The translations under genes were made by a program, and so were the position numbers. The notes under the pieces were generated by a model. That model saw only the letters and a program-made list of their open reading frames with translations. It searched no databases and was not told the DNA's origin. DNA of 64,000 nt from Acidobacteria bacterium Mor1. Lineage in GTDB: Bacteria; Acidobacteriota; Polarisedimenticolia; Polarisedimenticolales; Polarisedimenticolaceae. The DNA lies in assembly GCA_001664505.1 (NCBI GenBank), contig CP011806.1:4168177-4232176 (forward strand), given 5' to 3'. This document shows, piece by piece, positions 32,398 to 40,481 of the stretch; position 1 is the first letter of the stretch, and the number at the start of each line of letters is the position of its first letter.

Positions 32398-33482
32398 AAT
32401 TGCCTGCGCTCCGCCCGCTGCGGATGAAGCTTCCTTCGGTTCGCATGAACTACCGCCCGGTGCGCCGCATCGGCCGGGACCGCTTCGAGGTTCGCTTCGA
32501 GCGTCTCAAGCGAGAGCTTTTGCCGCTGCGCAAGCAGATCCTGATGGACCGCAGCATGCTGCAGGTCGATCCCCAGCTGATCCTCGAGGCGATCCGCCGG
32601 GTGATGCCCTATTGCGAACTTCACGACGGCGCCGGCAACCGGCTGGTCTGGAACGAGTTCAAGGTGTTTCTCGCCCGTGAAGATCACGACGAGTTCGCGC
32701 CGATGGAGCCGCGGCTGGTGGCCGAGGCGGACCAGGTGCTCGACGCCTACCGCAAGTCCCTGGGCGCCGAGGCGATCGGCGACCTGACCCTGCGCCTGCT
32801 GGTCGACGACAGTGACGCGGTCGAGGGCCGGGTCTCGGTGATTCAGGTGGCGGCCAAGGCCAACAAGGCGCTCAACGAGTACGTCGCGCCGCCCGAAGAG
32901 ATCACCGTGCGGCTGCCCGCCGCGGGCGCGGGGTCGGACAAGGGCGCGTCCAGCCCGGTACCCGGCTACCCGTCGCTCGAGCGTCCCCCCTTCGATTTCC
33001 CCGCGGAACCGGTGGCGGTCGGGTCCGACGGACAGACCGGCGTCCACCCGAACGGAAACGGCGTCAGCCACGGGCTCAACGGCAACGGGCATCACGGCTA
33101 CGCCGCCGAGGACCAGCCCACCGATCGCCTCGTCGAGGACGTGCACGGGCTGACCCTGCGCTGGGACGGTGGTTCGGCGTCGGTCGGCCCCGGCGTGCGC
33201 TGGACCGTGGGGCGTCAGGCCGACACGCCCCCGGCCGACTACTGCATCGCCCTGAGCAACGCCTCGACCCGCATCTCGACCCGCGCCTTCTGGATCGAGG
33301 GCAAGGTCGACGCCGACGGCGAGATCGACGGCGCGACCATCGGGCGCTTCGATCACGACACCGCAAACGCCGTGCACATCAACGGCGAACTGCTCGGCCG
33401 CGGCCAGGAGATTCGCATCTTCGATTTCCCCACCGCCATCGAACTGACCGGCGGTGAATTCCGGCTCAGCCTCGAACGATGA
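32394..33482 (+). CDS. Second FhaA-like protein (DUF3662-like plus degenerate FHA)
   Basis: A 362-residue cytoplasmic protein starting at ATG 32394, overlapping the previous stop. Residues about 60-160 (LVWNEFKVFLAREDHDEFAPMEPRLVAEADQVLDAYRKSLG, IGDLTLRLLVDDSDAVEGRVSVIQV) match the DUF3662/FhaA N-terminal pattern better than the preceding gene. A Pro/Gly/Asn-rich linker with a His/Asn stretch (GNGVSHGLNGNGHHG) follows. The C-terminal 100 residues resemble FHA (VRWTVGRQADTPPADYCIALSNASTRISTRAFWIEG, NAVHINGELLGRGQEIRIFDFPTAIELTGGEFRLSL) with the VGR and HINGE elements but an altered SxxH. It probably serves as an adaptor between kinase and cell-wall machinery. Confidence 0.65.
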   Translation: MKLPALRPLRMKLPSVRMNYRPVRRIGRDRFEVRFERLKRELLPLRKQILMDRSMLQVDPQLILEAIRRVMPYCELHDGAGNRLVWNEFKVFLAREDHDEFAPMEPRLVAEADQVLDAYRKSLGAEAIGDLTLRLLVDDSDAVEGRVSVIQVAAKANKALNEYVAPPEEITVRLPAAGAGSDKGASSPVPGYPSLERPPFDFPAEPVAVGSDGQTGVHPNGNGVSHGLNGNGHHGYAAEDQPTDRLVEDVHGLTLRWDGGSASVGPGVRWTVGRQADTPPADYCIALSNASTRISTRAFWIEGKVDADGEIDGATIGRFDHDTANAVHINGELLGRGQEIRIFDFPTAIELTGGEFRLSLER

Positions 33483-35032
33483 GGCCGGGTGTGGTCAACG
33501 GCCACGAGGCCAACGTGGCCAGTGGTAGCAACGGCATCGCCGTGGGCGCCGTCCAGACCCACAAGGGCCTGGTCCGGGAAAACAACGAGGACAGCTACGT
33601 CTTCGATCTGACCCGGGGGCGCTTCGCCGTAATCGACGGCATGGGCGGCCAGCAGGCGGGAGAGGTCGCCGCGGCGCTGGTGCGCGATTCGCTGCTCGGC
33701 GACGATCAGCTTCCCCGGGCGATCCATCGGGCCAACCAGGAGATCTACGAGCGGGCCGCGTTGAACGAGGTGGAGCAGGGGATGGGATGTGTGGTCACTG
33801 CGGTGCAGATGACCGACAGCCGGCTGCAGATCGCCCACGTCGGGGACACCCGCGCCTACCTCGCCCGCGAAAACGGCTGCCGTCTGCTGACCCGGGATCA
33901 CACGACCACCGCCGATCGCCAGCAGGATCTGGTGCTCAGCGATGCCGTGGCCCGCACGCTGCCCGGGCAACACCAGGTCACCCGGGATGTCGGCGGGCTC
34001 TCCCATACCGACGATTCCTGGATCTTCACCGGCAGCGAACCCTTCGAGCCCGGCGACCTGCTGCTGCTCTGTAGTGACGGGCTGCACGACCTGGTACCCA
34101 GCGACGAACTCTACGGGTTGCTGCGCCAGGCTAAAAACGCCGGCGAAGAACCCTCCCGCCTGGTGCGCCGCCTGGTGCAGCTTGCGTTGGAACGGGGTGG
34201 CAAGGACAACGTCACCGTGCTCGCCGTGCGCCGGGAGGTGCCCGAACTGCCCGAGGTCAAGGTCTCCCGGCCGCCACGTTCATCGCGGACATTGCTGCTC
34301 TCGACATTGGGCGCGGCGCTCCTGGTCGGGGGAGGGTTGATCGGCATCGCCGCCGATCGCTACTGGGGCCAGGCGCCCTTTGCCGCCGAAGGGCTGGTCG
34401 ATGCTTCCCGCCGGCCGACGTTGGTCGCCGCGGGAGCCGCGGGGCTCGCCGGCGAACTACATCCGGCGACCCTCAAGGTGCTGGGAGATCTCGAGGCGCC
34501 GGCGGGAGTGCAGCGCAGCGTGATCCGCGCGCCCGCCTTCGGTGAGGGAGCGGTCGCCGTCCACGGAATGAACCTGCATTTTCCCGCCGAGGGGCGTCAC
34601 GAGTGGGAAATCACCGTGCGTCCCGGCGCAGCGCTGGAATTGACCCAGGCGTCGATCCGTGCGCCCAACCTGGTGCTGCGGGTGGTGTTCGAGGGCGCCG
34701 GCAGCCGGGTGCGTATTCTCGACTCCCATCTCGAGATCGCCGAGTTGATCGTCGACGGAAACGTCGCCGGAGCGTTGGAGCTTCAGGGCGGCTTCGTCGG
34801 CGTGGCCGAGCCCGTGGAGACCTTGTCGACGACTCCGGGGCCGCTGCTGGTCCGTGCGCCCTACCCGGCGCCTGCGCCGCCGGCGGCCGAGGGTGATGTT
34901 TCCGCTGCAGGCGCAGCGGCCGGTCAAGACGCTGACGGCGCTGCAGGGAGCGGCACGGATGGCGCGGCGGAGTCTGCCGGCGCCGGGGGAAATCAAACCA
35001 ACGAGGAGGAGAGCGAGGGCTCTACACCTTGA
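33479..35032 (+). CDS. Membrane PP2C-type Ser/Thr phosphatase (PstP/Stp-like)
   Basis: A 517-residue protein. Residues 18-252 are a complete PP2C domain: VRENNEDSY, AVIDGMGGQQAGEVAA (Asp53), HVGDTRAYLAR (122-129), CSDGLHDLV (Asp200), and GGKDNVTVLAV, with all metal-binding aspartates present. A single membrane helix follows at about 271-292 (LLLSTLGAALLVGGGLIGIAA), then a 220-residue extracytoplasmic region rich in short beta strands (LKVLGDLEAPAGVQRSVIRAP, NLVLRVVFEGAGSRVRILDSHLEIAEL), possibly a beta-helix. Mycobacterial PstP also has a PP2C-membrane-extracellular layout. It removes phosphates placed by Ser/Thr kinases. It overlaps both neighbours by 4 nt. Confidence 0.93.
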   Translation: MRPGVVNGHEANVASGSNGIAVGAVQTHKGLVRENNEDSYVFDLTRGRFAVIDGMGGQQAGEVAAALVRDSLLGDDQLPRAIHRANQEIYERAALNEVEQGMGCVVTAVQMTDSRLQIAHVGDTRAYLARENGCRLLTRDHTTTADRQQDLVLSDAVARTLPGQHQVTRDVGGLSHTDDSWIFTGSEPFEPGDLLLLCSDGLHDLVPSDELYGLLRQAKNAGEEPSRLVRRLVQLALERGGKDNVTVLAVRREVPELPEVKVSRPPRSSRTLLLSTLGAALLVGGGLIGIAADRYWGQAPFAAEGLVDASRRPTLVAAGAAGLAGELHPATLKVLGDLEAPAGVQRSVIRAPAFGEGAVAVHGMNLHFPAEGRHEWEITVRPGAALELTQASIRAPNLVLRVVFEGAGSRVRILDSHLEIAELIVDGNVAGALELQGGFVGVAEPVETLSTTPGPLLVRAPYPAPAPPAAEGDVSAAGAAAGQDADGAAGSGTDGAAESAGAGGNQTNEEESEGSTP

Positions 35033-38000
35033 ACAGTCGCAAGTTCGAGTTGATCCTCTTCGCATCGACCCTTCTGATCAGCCTGTGGCTGGCACACGGG
35101 GTGGTCGATCTGGTCGTGGAACGCGCAGATGCGGCTCGGAGCGCAGCCGCCGCGGAGGCACCGCCGGCCGAGCAGGCCCAGGTCGTCCAGGGATCCGCTG
35201 CGGAAGCGGATGCCGCGTTGCCTACGGTGACGGGTGCCCGTGCCCGGGCGTTGCGCTCCATGGGCTTCTATTTGCTGGGCATGGTCGCCCTCGGGGCCGC
35301 GCGGGTCTACAGCCTGCGCCGGGGCCGGCGGAACCTGCCGGCGTTCTGGATCCTGCCGGCAGTCGCCTGCGCCACCGGCATCGGACTGGTCTCCCAGATG
35401 ACTCACGGCAATCCGCTGGTCGAGGGCAGTTGGCGCGGGCCCGGCTTTGCCCTCGGTGTCGGCCTGGCGGCGCTGCTCTCCGCGGCGATCCTGGCCATGC
35501 CTGCGGATCCGTTGCAGCTACTCCGCCGGTATCGCTTGCCGGTGACGCTGTTCGTAGTCTTCGGCGGCGTCTTGTTGTGGCTCTTCGGTAGCGGTCCCGA
35601 GGGCACTCGCTCCCAGATCAATCTGCACCTCGGTCCGCTTTCGATGCAGCCGATCGAGGCGATCAAGCTGGCCTTCGTCTGCCTGATGGGTTTGTTCCTC
35701 GGCGAGAAGGCGGTGCAGCTGCGCTATCAGCGGGTGCGTGCCGGTTGGCTGCAGTTCCCGCGGCCGCGCTATCTGGCGGCGGCGTGTGCGGCGCTGGGTG
35801 CGCTCTTCATCGTGTTGGCGCTCCTGGTGCGGGACCTGGGGCCGACCCTGGTGCTCTCCTCGGTCTTCCTGCTGTTGTTCTATCTGTCGACCCGCGCCGG
35901 CGGCTGGTTGGTCGCCGCGCTGGCCGTGCTGGCCTTCGGCTTCTGGTTCGTCTCGCTGGATCCGACGATCACCGGGTCCCAGACCCTGGCCACCCGCTTC
36001 GACATGTGGCGCGACCCCTGGATGAACGGACTGCCTCACGGCTCCCAGCTCGCATCGTCGCTGTGGGCCATCGCTGCCGGCGGTTTCGGTGGGCGGGGCC
36101 TGGGCGAGGCGGATGTGGCGGCGCTCCCCGCATCCCACACCGACTTGATGATCGCCCACATCGCCGAGACCACCGGCCTCTGGGGCGGGCTGTTGTACCT
36201 GCTCTGCCTCGGCGCCTGCATCCTGCAGGGGCTGGCGATTGCCGCCCGCAACCGGGAGCCGGAACGGGTGTTGATCGGTGCCGCCTGCTGTTTGCTGCTG
36301 CTCAGTCAGTGGGCGGTGATCTTCGGCGGGACGACCGGCTTGCTGCCCCTGACCGGGCTCGCCGTTCCGTTTCTCTCCTTCGGCAAGAGCAGCATGATCG
36401 CCTTCCTGCTGGCGGTAGCCATCGTGCTGCGCCTGTCGGAGGACGGCGCTCCCCGGGCGGCGACCACCGAGTTGCGGGAGCTGCGCGCCGCCGTTTACCG
36501 GGTGGCCGCCGGGAGCGCCGTGGCGCTGTGCGCCGCCGGTGCCTTCTTGCTGTACCTCGGCGTGGTGCGCGGCCCGGACTACGCGGCTCGCGGCGTGCTC
36601 GAAACCCTGGCCGACGGCACGACCCGGATCCGGCACGACCCCCGTCTCAGCCGCGCGGTCGCGCGCATTCGCCGCGGAGCCCTGCTCGACCGCCACGGCG
36701 AGGTGCTGGTCGGCACCCGGCTCGACGGCCGGCGGGAGTATCCGCTGGGAGATGCCCTGGGAGCGCTTGTCTGTCCGCCGGACGCGGGGCGCGTGCTCCG
36801 CCGCGATTGGTGCCTGGAGCGCATTCACGAGCTGACCCTTCGCGGCTACCCCGAACAGACGGTCCGGCCCGCGCTGTGGCGCACTCCCGACCAAGCTCTC
36901 GGCGAGCGCACCCTGTTCGCCGTGGCCACAGGCGAGGAAACCGCCGACGATCGCCAGCGAGCGACCCTGCTGGCCGGCGGCGAGCCGGTGCGGTTCGTGC
37001 CGCTCTCGGTCCCCGATCTCTCCTCGATGGCGGGGCTCGTGCGCTCGCGCAAGACCAGCAGCCGCGAGCAACTGGAAGCGTTGTCCCAGGATGTGGCGGC
37101 GCGCTCGGTGCGGCTGACCCTCGACGCCGGCCTGCAACAGAAGGCGGCGGAGATCCTGGTCAAACACCTGGGTGAAGGTGCTGCCGCAGCGACGGTGGTC
37201 TTGGATGTCGATACCGGCGAGGTGCTGGCCCGGGCCCAGGCGCCCGACGTCGATCTCTCCAACGACGACTGGTACCGCCCGGTGATCGACGGCGACCCGC
37301 AGTACACCGGGATCTACGGCCCCTGGGCCGACAAGACCGGCACCCTCGGTTTCAAGCAGGCGGGTTCCATCGCCAAGCTGTTCACCACCCTGGCGGCGGC
37401 TCGCGACGGGCTGCCCACGGTGGCGGTCGAGGGCTGCAACATCCGTTCGATCCGGACCTTCGAGTGCACCAAGCGGGATCACATCGGAAGCGTTTTCGAC
37501 CGGCCCGGCTGGGTGCGGCCGATTCACGATCACCCCAAGGATCGCTCCCACGGCGTGATCGATGTCTCCGAGGCGCTGGCCCGGAGTTGCAACGTCGCCT
37601 TCTCGGAGCTGACCCTGGATACCGGGCCGGGCCCGCTCAGGCGTCTGGCCGACCAGGTGGACATCGGCTGGGAGCGCGGTTTCGAGCCGGGCGCTCCGGG
37701 GACCCGCCGGCTGGCTTCTACCGGCATCGGCCAGGGAGCGGCGGTGTTCAACGTGTCCCAGGCGGCGCGCATGGTCGCGGCGATCGGCGGTGGTGGGGTG
37801 TATCGCCGCTGTCCGCCGGGGCTGCGCCTTGGAGATGCCTGCGAGGAGACCCTGCTGGTCGACGACCCCTCACGGCTGGGCATCCTGCTGGCCGGGATGC
37901 GCCGGGCGATGCAGACCGGCACCGGCTCCCTGTTGCCGAAGGTTCCGGGTGTGCGCATGTACGGCAAGACCGGCACCGCCGACTCCGAGGCGACCCGTGA

Positions 38001-38229
38001 CGAGAAGCCCTACGGCATCGGCGAGGAGGATGGGCCCCTGGCGCCGCACTCCTGGTTCGTGGCGCTGGCGGAACCGGAAAGTAACTCCCCCTGCGGCACC
38101 GGCAATACCGGCCGGCTCGCCGTGGCGACGCTGATCGCCCGCGGCGGCGGCGGTACACGCGCCGGAGCGGCCACCGTCGAGATCATCGCCGCGGCTCGCA
38201 ACCTCGGCTATCTCGGCGACGGGCCGTGA
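35029..38229 (+). CDS. SEDS glycosyltransferase-class B PBP fusion (RodA/FtsW-PBP)
   Basis: A single 1066-residue polypeptide joining both halves of a peptidoglycan synthase. Residues 1-160 hold about four membrane helices with a periplasmic loop. Residues 165-470 are a SEDS polymerase: the LPASHTDLMIAHIAETTGLWG motif holds the catalytic-type Asp372, and PFLSFGKSSMIA matches the FLSYGGSS element. After a helix at 490-510, residues 515-1066 form a class B penicillin-binding transpeptidase: SxxK at Ser780-Lys783 (GSIAKLFT), SxN at Ser853-Asn855 (SCNVAF), KTG at Lys980-Gly982 (YGKTGTAD). In most bacteria rodA/ftsW and pbp genes are separate. TTG 35029 overlaps the PP2C stop, after GAGGAGG. Confidence 0.93.
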   Translation: MNSRKFELILFASTLLISLWLAHGVVDLVVERADAARSAAAAEAPPAEQAQVVQGSAAEADAALPTVTGARARALRSMGFYLLGMVALGAARVYSLRRGRRNLPAFWILPAVACATGIGLVSQMTHGNPLVEGSWRGPGFALGVGLAALLSAAILAMPADPLQLLRRYRLPVTLFVVFGGVLLWLFGSGPEGTRSQINLHLGPLSMQPIEAIKLAFVCLMGLFLGEKAVQLRYQRVRAGWLQFPRPRYLAAACAALGALFIVLALLVRDLGPTLVLSSVFLLLFYLSTRAGGWLVAALAVLAFGFWFVSLDPTITGSQTLATRFDMWRDPWMNGLPHGSQLASSLWAIAAGGFGGRGLGEADVAALPASHTDLMIAHIAETTGLWGGLLYLLCLGACILQGLAIAARNREPERVLIGAACCLLLLSQWAVIFGGTTGLLPLTGLAVPFLSFGKSSMIAFLLAVAIVLRLSEDGAPRAATTELRELRAAVYRVAAGSAVALCAAGAFLLYLGVVRGPDYAARGVLETLADGTTRIRHDPRLSRAVARIRRGALLDRHGEVLVGTRLDGRREYPLGDALGALVCPPDAGRVLRRDWCLERIHELTLRGYPEQTVRPALWRTPDQALGERTLFAVATGEETADDRQRATLLAGGEPVRFVPLSVPDLSSMAGLVRSRKTSSREQLEALSQDVAARSVRLTLDAGLQQKAAEILVKHLGEGAAAATVVLDVDTGEVLARAQAPDVDLSNDDWYRPVIDGDPQYTGIYGPWADKTGTLGFKQAGSIAKLFTTLAAARDGLPTVAVEGCNIRSIRTFECTKRDHIGSVFDRPGWVRPIHDHPKDRSHGVIDVSEALARSCNVAFSELTLDTGPGPLRRLADQVDIGWERGFEPGAPGTRRLASTGIGQGAAVFNVSQAARMVAAIGGGGVYRRCPPGLRLGDACEETLLVDDPSRLGILLAGMRRAMQTGTGSLLPKVPGVRMYGKTGTADSEATRDEKPYGIGEEDGPLAPHSWFVALAEPESNSPCGTGNTGRLAVATLIARGGGGTRAGAATVEIIAAARNLGYLGDGP

Positions 38230-40418
38230 GTATGGTGCCCGCGATCGAAATTCCGGGGCACGCCGTGGTGCGGGCCCTGCGCCACGGAGCGGGGTTCGAG
38301 CGCACCGTGCTGTTGACCGAGCGGGACGGCACCCGCTGCGTGACCCGGATCTGGAATACCGAGGTGCCCCGGGACCGGTTGGACATCCTGCGCGGCGTCG
38401 CCGCCGGCAAGGAAATCCCGGCCGACGCGTTCCCCCGGGATCTGGCGGCGGACTTCGAGGGCTACCGCGTACGCGCGAGCCTGGGAGATTTTCCGGCGCT
38501 GTCCGAGGTGATCGACGTCGGCCTGCTCACCCCCGACGACGAGCGTTCACGGCCGTTCATCACCACCCGCTGGGTCGAAGGGGACACCCTGCGGGACGCC
38601 CTGCAGAACTACGAGATCGACTTCGAGCAGCGCGCGCAGATCCTGCGCCAACTGCTGCAGATCCTCGCCGACCTGCATCGCCACAACGTGCTGCACGGGG
38701 ACATCAAACCGGAGAACGTGATCGTCTCTACCGGCCGAACCCATCTGATCGATCTCGATACGCTGCGTCAGGTCCAGGGGCCGACGGATTTCGCAATCGT
38801 CTCCCAGGTCACCTGGTCCCGGGTCTGGCCCGAGTGTCAGCGGGATCGCCCCGACGGGCAGCGGGACTACATCGCATCGCTACCCAGCGATTTGTGGACC
38901 TACGGGCTGCTGGTTTCGGAACTCCTCGGCCGGAAGCTGCCCGGCGATCGCGGGTTCCCTCCGGAGTTGCCTCCGCCGTGGAACGCGGTGCTGAAGGCAT
39001 GCTTGCGGGCCCGTCCCGAGACCCGGCCGAGCACCGAGGAGTTGTTCAAGGCGGTCCACGCCCTGCCGGCAGATCTCGGTTCCTGGGAAGGAGACGGCGA
39101 TCCCTCCCACGACGAGGCCACGGTGCGGGTGCCCGACCGCAATCCCGTCGAGAGACTTCGGGTGGTTCCGCCGCCGCGGTTGACCGACCGGGTCGACGAC
39201 GGCACGGCGAGTGCCGGTGCCGCGGCCGCTTCGGCGGCTCCGGTGCTGCTGGCGGTTCCCGCAGCGGCTGACGGGGTTGCCCCTCGGCCCCACGAGCCGA
39301 CGTCACGGGTCGCCGACTCCGAAGAAATCCCTCCCGATCCCCGCCGGTCCAGGAAGCGGACCGGGTTGTGGCGGGTGCTGCTGTTCGTCGCGCCGATCGC
39401 CCTGCTGCTGGCGCTGGCCAATCTGATGCAGCACAACGAGGCGCCGAACCATCCGGAACTCGCCGAGCTGCGGCGGCAGATGCAGGAACACAAGAGCGAA
39501 CCGGCGTTCAACACCCAGGCTCGAGCTCGCGAACTCGCCGCCGAGGTGGGGGCGGCCGCCTTCGCCTTCGACATGGATCGTCCCGATGTCGCTGCAGACG
39601 CCTGGGGTCTCTACGCGCTGTTCAGCGTGTGGGGTCAGGGATGGCACTTCGCCAGTCAGGGGCAACTGGACCAGCGGGAGTTCGATCTGCATTACTCCCG
39701 CGCCGGTTTCGCCCTCCAAAGGCGTCACTCCCGGGAAGCGCTGCTGGCCCGGGCCATTGCCGCCGGTGCGGCCTGCCGGTTGGGCTGGGGAACACCCCGC
39801 CGCTCCGAATACTGCGACGAGGCCAGGGAGCGAACACGAGACCTGCTGCAGCTGCGCCTCGACGGCTGGTTCAAGATCGAGGTGTTGTGGAACGCCGGCA
39901 TGTTGGAGCGGAATGAGGCGCTGATCGCCTGGGACGCGGGCAACCCTGCGGGCTATCGCCGTCACGCCCAGGCAAACCTGGAACTTTGCGACGCCGGTGA
40001 ATCCATCGTCGGTGAGGCGCCGATCAACGGTTCGGAGTTCGCCGAACACTGCATCGCCGCGGCGTTGGCCGTCGGCGATCCGGGCAAGTGGTTGTGGTGG
40101 ACCGAGGTTCTGGAGGAGACCGGCGCCCGGGATCGCCGCAAGATCGCCGATCACATCTTCCGCAACGCCCACCCCGAATGCAGGGACCAGCCCTTCCGCT
40201 TTGCCGTGTTCCGCGGGCGAGGGCGGGACCCCGGGGCGATCGAGTACTGCGCCTTCCAGGCGTTGACCGCGATGCAGTGTCCCGAACGGGCGCTCCAGTC
40301 GGTCTGCGGCTACGACGAACGAGGCTGCGAACTCCCCGAACCCGGGGACGTGCCCTGGGACCTGGCGGCCCGGGCCCGCAGCCGGGCCGCGACCGCCTCC
40401 TGTTTTCTCGACGACTGA
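38226..40418 (+). CDS. Membrane Ser/Thr-kinase-like protein with altered catalytic motifs
   Basis: A 730-residue protein starting at GTG 38226, overlapping the previous stop. Residues 10-285 have the kinase fold: glycine-rich HGAGFERTVLL, catalytic loop HGDIKPENVIV (157-167; Asp159, Asn164) and APE-region-like DLWTYGLLVSELLGRKLPGD, then RPSTEELFKAV. The usual VAIK lysine is Arg41 (VTRIW), HRD reads HGD, and DFG reads DLD (176-178), so it may be a weak kinase or pseudokinase. A Pro/Ala-rich linker leads to a membrane helix at about 381-401 and a 330-residue periplasmic helical region with ten cysteines and no PASTA repeats. It occupies the place of pknA/pknB in the actinobacterial locus. Confidence 0.85.
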   Translation: MSMVPAIEIPGHAVVRALRHGAGFERTVLLTERDGTRCVTRIWNTEVPRDRLDILRGVAAGKEIPADAFPRDLAADFEGYRVRASLGDFPALSEVIDVGLLTPDDERSRPFITTRWVEGDTLRDALQNYEIDFEQRAQILRQLLQILADLHRHNVLHGDIKPENVIVSTGRTHLIDLDTLRQVQGPTDFAIVSQVTWSRVWPECQRDRPDGQRDYIASLPSDLWTYGLLVSELLGRKLPGDRGFPPELPPPWNAVLKACLRARPETRPSTEELFKAVHALPADLGSWEGDGDPSHDEATVRVPDRNPVERLRVVPPPRLTDRVDDGTASAGAAAASAAPVLLAVPAAADGVAPRPHEPTSRVADSEEIPPDPRRSRKRTGLWRVLLFVAPIALLLALANLMQHNEAPNHPELAELRRQMQEHKSEPAFNTQARARELAAEVGAAAFAFDMDRPDVAADAWGLYALFSVWGQGWHFASQGQLDQREFDLHYSRAGFALQRRHSREALLARAIAAGAACRLGWGTPRRSEYCDEARERTRDLLQLRLDGWFKIEVLWNAGMLERNEALIAWDAGNPAGYRRHAQANLELCDAGESIVGEAPINGSEFAEHCIAAALAVGDPGKWLWWTEVLEETGARDRRKIADHIFRNAHPECRDQPFRFAVFRGRGRDPGAIEYCAFQALTAMQCPERALQSVCGYDERGCELPEPGDVPWDLAARARSRAATASCFLDD

Positions 40419-40481
40419 CGGCAGGGTGGGTGTGATGAGTAGGCCTTTTGATCGCGATGACCGAACGAAGAGGTGCCGGCC

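Noticed and set aside
35518-37551. Long open frame (677 codons) on the minus strand opposite the SEDS-PBP gene
   Set aside because: It is a GC-rich shadow of the real gene: the translated sequence is low-complexity Gln/Arg/Gly-rich, has no domain, and the plus strand encodes clear motifs.
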